Positions 24,200-34,759 of a DNA stretch of 64,000 bases are shown in pieces. The translations under genes were made by a program, and so were the position numbers. The notes below the pieces were generated by a model. The model was not told the origin of the DNA, did not search any database, and saw only the letters and a program-made list of their open reading frames with translations. Origin of the DNA: Hydractinia symbiolongicarpus (taxonomy: Eukaryota; Cnidaria; Hydrozoa; Anthoathecata; Hydractiniidae); assembly GCF_029227915.1 (NCBI RefSeq), contig NC_079876.1:30353828-30417827 (forward strand). Reading direction: 5' to 3'. Position 1 is the stretch's first letter; each line of letters opens with the position of its first letter.

Positions 24200-26317
24200 A
24201 TGTCATGTGAGAGAAGCTGGGTAGAATAACGATGCATACTTGAAACTTGGTTGTTTGTCACATTGTGAATCTTTCTTCTCTTGTACACGTTTTTGCTTTT
24301 TCAAATTAACGTTATTTTTATCTGCTCGAAGTAGTACAAGCTTTTCCCATTAGAGCACAGTTGTCGTAACCAAAATTTGAAGATGCATTCAATTTTGTCA
24401 TAACATTTTTGCCGAGCAAAGCGCCAGAAAATGGAGCGTTGCGAAGCCCATTTCCTCATTATGTAAGCCAAATATAAGGCTGTATAGGATTTCCGCGCCT
24501 AGCCCCTACACATAAAAAATATCGAGCATTCTCCCCCCCACTAAGAAATTCAGACAAATTTGACTGTGTTTCCCAGTAACTTTGTCTGTTAATTTTTCCC
24601 GTAAGTTTTAAATTGAGCGAGACAAGGTAGTTTCTTAGCACGGAGATAGAGTTTTTGTTATTTTTTGAAGATGGTGCCAAGCGTAGCTAGCTAGAAACCA
24701 TAGGAGATTTTTCAAAAAAGAAGTGGAGGTTTTGTACCTATTATATCACTATTTTTTACATGTTATGAACCCCTCATTTAGCCTTACTTACACCTAAAGC
24801 TAGCTAGCACAACAGTAGCAGCTAAGCTAGCATAAAACTACCAATTTAGCTAGGATAAATCTACTTATTAAAAATTTTCTCTTATGCTAGCATCATAAGA
24901 GAATTCTTTATGACAGATTTTAGAGCTAGCTAGCTGTTCCACATTCTCCCACATTGAGTGACATAATTCTGCTCTAATTAGGAATGTTCATCACATTCTT
25001 AATTATCGCTTATGCTTGGTAGTTACATGCGTTTCCACAAAATATGTTGATCTTTGGCAATTTTAACTTAAATGTAGCCTAAAATTAGCTAGCTAGCTAC
25101 ATACTAGCTTGAAAAATTCTTTCAGACAGATAACATAGCCAGCACAAAATTAACTACTTAACTGGGATGAAAGTACCAACGTGGCTAGCATAAATTAGCT
25201 ATTTTTTGAGTGAGATACTTCTACTCTGTAGGAATGTCCTATCGCATAGCTTGTTCTAGCTATAATCATCCAAAACATTTCTTGTCTCTGACAATTTTAT
25301 ACCAAAAACCAAAAAGTTTTGCAAAGTCATTAAAAGAACATAGCTAGCTGCAAAATTTACAGATAGTACGTTCCTTCTCCTGTTAACAATAAATGTTTTA
25401 TCTATAAAGGTTGATGTGGAAATCTACTTTTTTAACCCTGCCCCTGAACACACAACAGTGCGGCTGAAGTTATAGAAACAGAAATTATTTCACTATATAT
25501 TATATAAGGAAAACTTTTCATCGTCTACATTCGTTTTGAAAGAGGCATTTATATAAATTCTAACAAGCGGTTCTCGTGGAATTATCAACACCTACTGAAG
25601 ATCTTTAAATATATGTATCTCATTCCTTTCTTGGGTTCAATCAGAGTAAATTTCAAAATAATAAAAACAAATTCCTAATCTGGAAATCTCATAATTTTTA
25701 AACCAGAAAATAATTCCTGATAAAGAAATTTTTTCCGTTTTTTGTAACTTGACCCGAACTGTACACGGATGTCGGACGCCATTCTTGTTCCGTTTAACAT
25801 TTTTTAGCATTTTCAGATACATCAGGTTCTGAACAGAATATGTTACTGGTCCATGCAATATTGCATCCAGAACACACTGTGGTACTGCTAATGCAGAAAG
25901 CTATGTTTCATATATGTTTCATCAAATTAAACCTTTTTCGCTTTGGCAAAGATGAAACCGTTTGATCGATTACCATGAAGCAGGTGGGAACTTTGTGTTT
26001 TATACGATTCAACGGAAAGGGGTATCTAAAACATTATATACATACTTTACATACAAAACTTTTTTTATTGTCTTACTTATCCAAAAACATTCACAAATCA
26101 AATTGTAGAAAAAATAGCATATCAATAAGTCAATATTATGACTTTTTTGATGTTTTATTAAATTACTACTTAAAAAAAATTATTATTTAAAATAGTCGGC
26201 TTTACACAAAAAACAATCAGCTGACATATATAAATTAATTTAATTTATTTAAATTCCAATGATCTAAAAGTGTTAATGCAAGAAATTTAGATGGTTTAAC
26301 TAATCACTGTTTATGTA
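24200..26317. repeat. gene-free region rich in GCTAGC/AGCTAGCTAG motifs
   Basis: From about 24680 to 25350 the tetramer GCTA/TAGC recurs dozens of times in short runs such as TTAGCTAGCTAGCT. Similar clusters are at 4440-4600, 6230-6350 and 36510-36730. No reading frame here is gene-like. Confidence 0.5.
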
Positions 26318-27012
26318 TAATTATAAACGGATACCGATCGGTTTTGATGTTGTCCTGAAATACAAAGGCCGTGGTCAAAAGTACAGACCAAGCTTGCAAG
26401 GTCTGTGCCCTATCCGAGGCCTAGCTGCATCTTATCTGAAAAAAATAAACATTCCTTTGTGAACAAAGCACAACAAAGCTTCTTTTTAAAGTTGCTATTC
26501 CTAATCCACCAAGAAAGAAAGAAAACGCATGTTCGATTTTTATACTTTTGGAATTTAAAATCGTTCGATTTTAAACATTTGTAGGTTCAAAAAACAAATT
26601 CAAATCATTGTTTATATAAATTACAGTAGAGTCTCCATAACTCGAACCTCTATAACTCGAATCTCTCCTTAACTCGAACAAATTCGTTGGCACCGTGAAA
26701 ATTTCCTAATAAACTCTTATAAAAAAACCTCTACAACTCGAACCTCCATAACTCGAATCTTCCCTTAACTCGAACAAATTTTTTTGTCCCTTGGAGACTT
26801 TTCTCTCCATAACTCGAATTTTCTGACATCATAATCAAAATTCGAACAGTTTTCCTGATAAATTGGGTCTAAAAATCTTGTTAATACGTGTTTTGCAGGC
26901 CTTATTATTAATTCGAATGATTAATGATGCGTCATCCAAACCTTTCGAACGTCTTTTTCGAACGTTTTCGAGAAAATCTAAAGAATTTCAAAAGAAAGAC
27001 ACTCTCATAACA

Positions 27013-29331
27013 ATGTCGTCTGTGGCAGGATCAAAGCGTCGAATTGACAATAAGTCGTGCAAAATCAAGTACAAAGCTCTTAAAGCGTTGGAAAAGGGTA
27101 CTGCGCCAAAGGATGTGGCAAAAGAGTTCAAAATTCCTCCAAGCACCCTGTCAACTTGGAAAAAAAATAAAGAAAAGATTTACAAGCAGTTTAACAACGG
27201 GCAAACATCGAAGAGATCAAAGCCAGAAAAATTCGAAGATGTGAACAAAGCTGTTCATAAATGGTTACTTATGATGAGGAGTGAGAATATCCCAATCAGT
27301 GGCCCGATGCTGAAAGAGAAAGCTCTTGAGTTTGCCGAAGCGTTGGGTGTCGAGTCATTTCAAGCTTCTCAGGGGTGGATGGCTAAATGGAAAACCAGGT
27401 TAGTTGACTAAGATTTTGTTTGTTTATCTTCGTGAAGATAAAATCTAAAAAAATGTTACAATAGCTTTGGTAGTTGTTTTTTCAAAATATCAATAGACTC
27501 TCTTTCAGAGAGGAAGGATAATTTGCATGGGACTTTCATCCCTAATCCATCACCAGCATTCAATGACTTTCCAGTAATTGTTATTTTGCAAACATTGAAG
27601 CTGTCATTCTTCAGAAAGTAAAATATGACTTTTGCAAAGCGTCCTGACTTTCCTAGTGGTAGATGTCCAATGATTTCTCCATCATTTTTCTTGACTGCAA
27701 CTGCATATTTATCCATTTTATTTGTTGGTTCCATGAAACCATAAAATTCATCTCCAACAGAGGGTGTCCAATTACTTTTATAAACATGATACCCCATGAC
27801 AAAAGCGTCGATTTCGTACGTAATAAGTTTAATGATAGGAAGTTCTATACAACAAATAATGTCTGTTAATCTTTTGACTTGTTGGACTTTCACGGCTTCC
27901 ATGCTTTCTTTCACTCGTCAAAACTTCGAAACTTGGTAAAAATCGAATCTTTTTCTATTCGAATTCTTTCACAAATCAAAACATGGTAACAATCGAATGT
28001 TTTCTATTCGAATCATGGCCATGGCATTCTAAATTTAGAATTCCATGATTCGAATCAAACAAAATGTAAAGCTCCATCTACACTAGTCACAACTACAGAG
28101 ATAAACGTTTTTCTCATCCATTCCTTTCAGGTATGGAGTATCCTTCAAAACCATCGCTGGAGAATCACGGTCCGTCACTGAGGAAATGACAGCGCCATGG
28201 TCGGAGACAACATTACCAACCATTCTCTCCCGCTATCCTCTGGAAGACATTTTTAACGCCGACGAATTTGGGCTTTTCTTTCAATGCCTTCCCAATAAGA
28301 CTTTGCATATGAAAGGTGATAAGTGTTCTGGAGGAAAACACAGCAAAGTTAGACTTACTGGTTTAGCTGCTGGTAATGCCTTGGGGGAACGATTGCCAAT
28401 GTTTGTAATCGGCAAGTCCGCCAACCCTCGTTGCTTTAAAGGTGTCAAAACACTACCCTGTCGATACCGTTCGCAAAAGAAGAGTTGGATGTCTGGAGAG
28501 CTGTTCGAAGAGTGGGTACGCGAGCTTGATCGAAAATTCTCTGTCTCTAAGCGAAAAATTGCTTTGATTATTGACAATTGTACCGCACATCCTCATGTTG
28601 AAAACCTGGAATGGGTAGAATTGATCTTTCTTCCTCCAAATACCACGTCCCGAACCCAACCTATGGACCAAGGAATTATCCGCGCCCTGAAAGCAAAATA
28701 TCGATCGCTAGCAGTGCGGAAATTGATAAAAGCCTTGGACGAGGAAAAATCGACTCCGAAGTTCTCGATTCTTGCAGCTATGTACATGCTAAGGAAAGCA
28801 TGGGATGATGTTTCCAACAAAACATTCACCAATTGCTTTCGAAAATCAGGAATTTCCCAAAAGGATGCAGAAAGAGCGATCAACGAAGATGACGACCCTT
28901 TTAAAAGTTTAACCAGCGAAGTAGAAGAAGACCCAATTCCAACCCTCGATGCTGAACTCTCTTACATAAAACGAAGGTTTCCTGACCACATTGATCCTGA
29001 CTTATCAACTGAAGATTTCATTGATTTTGACATTGAAGTCAGTACATCCCATGGGCGTCTGAAGACTGCTGACATCATTGCTGAGATCACTGGGACTCAA
29101 GACGAAGAATTAAAAGAGGTCGACGAAGAAGACAAGGAGGAAGAAGATAAGATCACAAGACCGACGGCCGAGCAAGTGCGTACAGCTATCAACGTCCTCG
29201 AAGACTTGAGTATTTTTTCACATTTTGGAGAAGAAATGATAGCTTCCCTGAGGGACTTGAATCGTAATATCGCCAAAGATTTTGATATGAGTTGTAAGCA
29301 AACAGTTATCACCGACTTCTTTTCTAAATAA
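27013..29331 (+). CDS. pogo/Tigger transposase (CENP-B/jerky-like, DDE), two exons
   Basis: Exons 27013-27398 and 28131-29331 join at AG|GTTAGT and TTTCAG|G to give 528 residues (start ATG 27013; an in-frame ATG at 26917 would add 32). Residues about 12-60 form a psq-type helix-turn-helix (KALKALEKGTAPKDVAKEFK). Residues about 70-135 form the CENP-B-type DNA-binding domain. The DDE nuclease follows, with catalytic Asp in FNADEFGL, LIIDNCTAHP and QPMDQGIIRALK. The acidic C-terminus ends in KQTVITDFFSK, a canonical PCNA-interacting (PIP) box, a feature reported for pogo transposase. Binds the terminal repeats and cuts and pastes the element. The stop overlaps a possible AATAAA. All catalytic residues are present and no stop interrupts the frame, so it could be active. 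Confidence 0.93.
27456..27902 (-). CDS. HIRAN-like domain protein, antisense ORF inside the transposase intron
   Basis: A 148-residue frame from ATG 27902, the first start after an in-frame stop, lies wholly within the 27399-28130 intron on the opposite strand. Its core, YHVYKSNWTPSVGDEFYG, then MEPTNKMDKYAVAVKKNDG and IIGHLPLGKSG, matches the HIRAN signature (E-P-x-N-x-x-D-x-x-A-V-A-V, then G-H-L-P). HIRAN domains bind free 3' ends of DNA, as in the fork-remodelling protein HLTF. No helicase or nuclease domain is attached. The frame is undamaged, like the transposase. It is flanked by a 20-bp palindrome (27422-27441) and by a 13-bp-arm inverted repeat (28006-28055). Promoter and poly(A) site are not identified. 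The assignment is by motif recognition; an unspliced longer protein is possible. Confidence 0.6.
   Translation of the reverse strand: MEAVKVQQVKRLTDIICCIELPIIKLITYEIDAFVMGYHVYKSNWTPSVGDEFYGFMEPTNKMDKYAVAVKKNDGEIIGHLPLGKSGRFAKVIFYFLKNDSFNVCKITITGKSLNAGDGLGMKVPCKLSFLSERESIDILKKQLPKLL
28006..28055. repeat. inverted repeat beside the HIRAN-like ORF
   Basis: ATTCGAATCATGG (28006-28018) and its perfect complement (28043-28055) enclose the palindrome ATTCTAAATTTAGAAT. A 40-bp direct duplication with TTTTCTATTCGAAT lies immediately before it. It could be a subterminal site of the transposon or the edge of an inserted cassette. Confidence 0.7.
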
Positions 29332-29765
29332 ACATTAAAAAATTCATTAAAAGTGTATTGTTTTGACTTTCATTAACCTAATAGCCCCCTTAAAGTTAGA
29401 CTTAAGATTAAATATAACGTTTTTATCCAGCTGGTTCACGTAAAGGGAGGATATTGCGCTAAAAGTTGAAAACCTCTACAACTCGAATGTCTCCATAACT
29501 CGAACGATTTCCTTTTCCCCGTGGCTGTTCGAGTTATGGAGACTCTACTGTATAACGAAAAGATGGTTTTAGGTGAGCTAGTTTTTTTGTGTGTCATGGG
29601 ATTGCTTTTATTTGTTTACGTTTTTATGTTACCATTTTAATAATGGCTTCCCAAAGCGGTTAGTATGGCTCCATACAAGGCCCTATTTTAATAAGCCGTA
29701 AACCAATCAAATCATCGGATTTTTTCATACTACCGGTTTTTTGTATCAGTCAGGTAATAAGATGT

Positions 29766-30436
29766 AATAAAAATTAGAATAAACGCAATTTATATAAACT
29801 TTTTGGAAGTACAAATTTAAAAAAAAATGAATGGTTTTGAAAACTTGGGTTTTAACAATCAACCTGCATGAGGAGCCTGCCGTTTGTCAAAATAATAGAC
29901 AGACTGAATTACAGCAGCGATGCCAGCCGTGTCATTCATCTTGTGCAATAAGTAACTTATTTGTAAAAAATAAATAATTGGATCTTGAAATATTTGTATT
30001 GAAAAATATGTAAAGTGATGGTTTGGCATTGAGAAAATTTTGCCATCTGTGTGTTCATTTCTATGTCACCCTCTTTTTTAAGCCCAATTTTATATATAGT
30101 ACAAAATGCTTAAAAGAACTTTAAAGTATAATCGTTGATTGAGTCTGCACATGCATGCTTATGCAACATTTGCTGGAAACTTTTTTTCGTGTAATAAAAA
30201 TTTTCCCACCCTCCAAAAAAACTCCGTGACTAATCTCAAACATTTTTCAATAGGATAAATTATAAAAATACTTGAGCAAATATGAATTTCATAAAAATAG
30301 TCATGGTAAGGTTAAAAATGCATCCCTTGAGATTCCAAACGACGCAATATTGTAATAGTTAATCTAGTCACAAATAAAGTTTTAGAAATCAACATAAATA
30401 AAATGTTTGCTGAACAGAACTCTTTGGGAGGAGTAT
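29766..30436. other. no gene seen
   Basis: AT-rich DNA between the repeat hosting the pogo element and the MFS pseudogene. No exon or repeat is identified. Confidence 0.4.
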
Positions 30437-31590
30437 TCATATGACTGGCACGGGATTTGACAAAAATTTCTTTCTTGACATCAAGATAACCAGTAACGAA
30501 AATGCCAGAATATTAACTGCCGGATGGCAAGTGTTCATATGATTATAGCATATTCCAACGCACAATGCACCGATAACTCGACCAATTTGGACCGCAAAAA
30601 TCCTGATACCATCTAAAAATCCTTGATTGCAAGAGTGAGCCAGTTTGGCACACATTAACACGGTAAAGGTTTGATCGGACAGCATAAAACTAACAAGGGA
30701 TAGCACAGTTAAAATGATCAGAAAATACCAGGTACTATGATTTCCAACTCGCTGATAAAGCAAAAGCAATATAGATGTGGCTATAATCATCGACAGTATA
30801 CCTCCAATTCCAGTGTGAAACACTTCTTTATTTGACATTTTTCGATATACAAGGATGAAAACTAGAATTGCACTTAATGCAGCATATCCAATTAGTGATT
30901 CATTTAGAAGTGCATAGCCAAGCTGCAAATTGGTAACGATTAATATGGCAAAGACACGAAACACAATTACATCTATAATGCCATAAAGCACTGACATAGC
31001 AAGTACGAGTGCGGTGTCTTTCGTTTTCAAAATTTTCTTCATTGCGTCCAAAGTTGAAGATTTGCTTGAGATTTCATAATTTTCTTTCTCCGATTTTTCT
31101 ATTGTGTCAGCTTTCAAGTCGTATTCTCTTGATAAATCATGCATAAAAAATACTATCGCAAGAAGAAGAAAAACTGAAATTGCAAAAAGAATTGGTCCAA
31201 TGACATTTGCGTATGTTACATGAATGGGACCAATCTTAAAGTTTGTATTAATAAAAAATATGGAAATACACGGTCCAAATGCATAGCCGAACATTCGACT
31301 CCCATTAAGTGATGGCAAACGCCGCATGAGGTCTACCTTTTCATAAGATCTTGCTACTTCAGAAACTATAATTGGATACATAGCTACGCCAAATCCGCTA
31401 AGGAATCTTCCAAAATGAAAAATCCAGCGCTAATTAAGCCATAATAAAACTTATCATTTCCAGTTTTCAGAACTGTCGATATATATATCCATAATGTAGC
31501 ATCGACACCTCCAAATTCTAAGCCAACCAGAAAAAATAACAACACAAAAACCACATATGTAGATTTCCGTTTCTTCTTCCACTTTAAAAG
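30437..31590 (-). pseudogene. MFS transporter pseudogene, MFSD8/CLN7-like, internal deletion and frameshift
   Basis: The 5' part (about 31590-31430) reads KWKKKRKSTYVVFVLLFFLV, then LEFGGVDATLWIYI and YYGLISAGFF: the cytoplasmic start, first membrane span and following loop of an MFSD8-like lysosomal transporter. The next recognisable block, FGRFLSGFGVAMYP, belongs to TM4, so the segment from TM2 to early TM4 is missing and the frame changes at about 31415. From 31381 the rest is open to 30437 and covers about eight spans (GSRMFGYAFGPC through NILAFSLLVILM). There is no room for an intron at the break. The lack of introns suggests a retrocopy or fused relic, but no poly(A) tract is seen. The 5' end abuts a MITE copy. 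Not functional as it stands. Confidence 0.75.
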
Positions 31591-31596
31591 TTGGTG

Positions 31597-32155
31597 TAAA
31601 CTCCCCCCATCCCCCCGATAACTTTTCATAGGGTTGTTCAAATTGAATGAAACTTGGCACACTTATGGTACGTCATAAAAAGAACAAAATGGCAGCAGTT
31701 AAAAATGCCACTATGTTCCAGAGCGAATTTTTGCATTTTATTTGAAGTTTCTGAAAGCTAAATAAAAGTTTTTACACGGATCGCATAAAAAAGTGCCAAA
31801 AATGACCGAAAATACGGTTTTTTTAGATTTTCCGGTAAAATCCAACAAAATCGGGAAATCGGACTAATCACGTGTCCAAATTATACAAAATAATTTTTCT
31901 TAATAAAACAAAGTTACATTGCAAGTTTGAAGTTCTAAAGATAGTCCTAACAGGAGTTACTAAATTTTCCCCACTATAAGGATTTCATAGAGATTTTTAG
32001 GGGTAGTTTCGAGTAATGGCTAATATCAAGGCCTCTGAAAGGTATGGGACGTAACAATTTGGCATGCAGGTGTCTAATAGATAAATATTGAAACTCAGTA
32101 AGTTTCATAGCCATAAAACATAGCAATGCGGAGTTATCCGCCCCCCAGACCGAAT
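31597..32155. mobile_element. piggyBac-type MITE, copy 2, left end truncated
   Basis: Shares the interior of the 13738 element (GTTGTTCAAATTGAAT, GCACACTTATGGTACGTCATAA, AAATCGGGAAATCGGA) and its right end GACCGAATAGGG followed by TTAA. The outermost left terminus is lost where it meets the MFS pseudogene. The right arm has its own internal deletion. Confidence 0.75.
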
Positions 32156-32165
32156 AGGGTTAATG

Positions 32166-33240
32166 ATCTTAGACTATTTGGTTAAGTCCAAACTCCAAAT
32201 GTGCTAATTGTTGCTGACGGCAGCATTGCCATTTTAAACGAACTTAAAAACATGTGACTAGGGACCTTTCAATAGTGATTACCTGACAAATGTTTGTGCA
32301 AAAGTAGCACCTGTGCAGCCTGCCGTTGTGGAGCATTCACCGTGTGAATCCTTTGTCCATATTTAAAAAATGACAAAATAACTTCTTTTTTGTCAATATT
32401 TTTGTCTTGGATTGCAACTGGGAACCAACATACATGTATATGAAAAGTATCAGCAAACACAACATCTTGCAGCATTCTTACTTGCCATATTAGCTTGCAT
32501 GGCAAAACGTTAAATCACATTAAAGTTATTCCAGGTATTAAACATTTATGGCTTAAAAACAAAGGTAAGAGACATTCATTACAAAGTTCAAAACAATTTT
32601 TACTTACAAAATTAATTTTCTGCAGTCTCAACCAATGTCACAAAGAGAAATGCTATATCTATGTCTTGACGTACAATAAGAATAAAGACAATAAGAAAAT
32701 TAATATAGTTCGCATCACTAATTGAACACACACATAGGAGAGTTATTAAAGAAGATACTACGCTCAATTACATCGTTGCTTTCTGGTATGTCACTAATTT
32801 GAATGTTAATTAAAATTATAAAATTCAAAAATATAGCATTTGTAACAATGGTTGGGATTGATACTGAATCAACAGCCTTTTCCAAACTTGTCTGTATTTT
32901 ATTCATAATTCTCAAACACGAGGTCGGCACAAATTAACACAGTTTAAAATGTTTAATCTAACCAAATAACCTAAGTTCTAAGTTCGCTTCAAACATTACC
33001 AAGTTAATTATATAGAAATGGCTTTTCCAAATGCTTGTGGTTACGATTTGATTTTCAGGATAAGATGTCTATCTTTTTGAAAAGGCTTTTAAAGAAGTAT
33101 GCACTGATAAATATTTCAAACATTTAGCTAAATTAAAGAAAGAATGGATGTCTATTTTAAGTTTTTGTAATAAAAAGTATGTCTTATTTGTTAATTTTTT
33201 TGACGTTGTATCACAAAGTCCCGCATTGCCTAGAAGAGAC
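32166..33240. other. no gene seen
   Basis: AT-rich. The minus frame 32269-32505 (LQDVVFADTFHIHVCWFPVA and on) is open for 78 codons but resembles nothing I recognise and has no splice context that decides it. Confidence 0.35.
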
Positions 33241-33485
33241 TTGTCAATGTGTACACATGTCAATGTGTACACTTGTCAGTTTTTACACTTGTCATAGTTT
33301 ACATTTGTCAGTGTTTGTACTTGTCAGTGTTTACACTTTTCAATGTTTACATTTGTCAGTTTTACACTTGTCAGTGTGTCTGTCAGTGATTGTACTTGTC
33401 AGTCTTTACACTTTTCAGGGTTTACAGTTGTCAATGTTTTTACTTGTCAATGTTTACACTTGTCAGTGTTTATACTTGTCAATGT
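33241..33485. repeat. about 17-18-bp minisatellite TGTTTACACTTGTCAGT
   Basis: About 14 degenerate units of GTTTACACTTGTCAGT. The Cys/Leu/Val-rich frames across it are repeat artefacts. Confidence 0.9.
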
Positions 33486-34018
33486 TTGTTACCTGGCGCG
33501 GATTCTTACATTCGTAGCTAAAACATTATAACCGCTTTGCTTGAAATGGCTAAACAAAACTCAATTGCAATGTACAAAAAATAAAAAAGTTAGGATCAAA
33601 AGTTTAGAAACTCAAAGTTCTGATTAGAAGATTTTCTCTGAAAATGAAGTTAAGTGCTTCCTTTTTAGACTGATGGTCAAAGCTATACCCCCTTTAAGTC
33701 AACCAAAAACAAAAAGAATTGCTCAGCGCCTGTGTATGGAGGCATAAGATATTGTTAATCTACATAAAATTGTCTTTCTAGTGATACCAAATATGCTTTA
33801 AATCTTGAAGCAAAATCTTATCATAAAACTCCGAGAAAGTATGACATTGCGCTGATTATTTATCGGGTATTTATGTAAGATCTGTTTTTAAAAAGTAGTG
33901 GTAAAATGTCGATGTAAAAAAATACAAAACATACGTATGAATATCCTTAGAAATTGACTACGACTTGAAGAGCTTTCTCGAATATGTCTATACCAATGAA
34001 TTGGATACACGATAAACA
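33486..34018. other. no gene seen
   Basis: AT-rich 3' flank of the integrase relic; no exon is recognised. Confidence 0.4.
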
Positions 34019-34759
34019 TCAATGTGGTTTATTCAGTTGTTCTTGCTCCAATTGACATTCCACATCATCTAAATCAACTTGACTAGTCTCATATTCTGTT
34101 GGTGAAGGTGCATATAGATCAAATCCAAACCATGTTAAATCATCTTCAGCAGTACCAATTCTTGCACTGCGGCAAAATGTCCGTTATCTCTGTTTCGGAT
34201 ATCCATCATGCCATTACTCCATACCTTTTCTGGGGACCAGTTATGCTCTGTCCGTAAAGGATGTTTATTCCAACCCTTTACAAAGGATTCTATTGCATGA
34301 TTGATTCGAGGTTTGAAAATGTGATGTAGAATATACAAATGCCTTGGGTCATCAGCATTCAACAGACCTACAACTAAAAAAGGCAAATCCATACATTGAC
34401 AAAATATTTGAATAAAATATAAATATCGTCTTAAGTCTGTGGCAAATATTTCATAAAATAGTTTGGTTAGAAAGGGTTTTCGGCAAGAATCTTAAGATTT
34501 CGGTTGAAAAAATTTCTCTGTTTTATTTTGCCTAAAATAAAATTAGAGGAAACAAGTCATAGGCAGCATAAATGTGCATAAACCTTCAAATGGCTTTTTA
34601 AGATTTCGATACCGGTGGAAAGAATTTTGGTAAACATTTACAATTCCCATGAATTTTCATTTTTTTAATATTGTATTTATGAAATAAAGCAAAAAAGAAG
34701 TTCTTTCAAAACCTAAATGCTTGGCAGTAAAACTTTTTATTTACAAGAATATTTCAACA

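Larger units (their letters stand above)
26624..29550 (+). mobile_element. pogo/Tigger-type DNA transposon, 2.93 kb, apparently complete
   Basis: Perfect 24-bp terminal inverted repeats begin CAGTAGAGTCTCCATAACTC at both ends. TA flanks each side (26622-26623, 29551-29552), the target duplication of the Tc1/mariner/pogo group. Subterminal repeats of the form CTCCATAACTCGAA and CCTTAACTCGAAC occur at both ends and are likely transposase-binding sites. It encodes a two-exon transposase with no frame damage and, inside that intron, an antisense HIRAN-like ORF. The intact frame, perfect ends and an empty-site copy elsewhere in the window suggest a young insertion. Confidence 0.93.
26318..29765. 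repeat. interspersed repeat interrupted by the pogo transposon (filled copy)
   Basis: 26318-26623 and 29551-29765 are the two halves of a repeat whose uninterrupted copy lies inverted at 58770-59285. Shared landmarks: AAACGGATACCGATCGG, a GACC..GCAAGGTC hairpin, CCTTTGTGAACAAAGC, GTTCGATTTT, then after the insertion ACGAAAAGATGGTTTT, TTACCATTTTAATAATGGCTT and TAAGCCGTAAACCAAT. Confidence 0.8.

Noticed and set aside
28281-29312. Minus-strand ORFs across the second transposase exon
   Set aside because: Antisense shadows of a well-supported coding frame, without domain resemblance, unlike the HIRAN-like ORF which lies in the intron.
30437-31381. Intact MFS transporter gene starting at 31381
   Set aside because: The first residues are the middle of TM4; upstream sequence in another frame encodes the true N-terminus with a deletion between, so it is a pseudogene.
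33241-33485. Possible CRISPR array (also the other tandem arrays)
   Set aside because: Units are contiguous or degenerate, without unique spacers, in a eukaryotic setting with no cas genes.
33179-33531. Cys/Leu-rich ORFs
   Set aside because: Translation of a 17-bp minisatellite.
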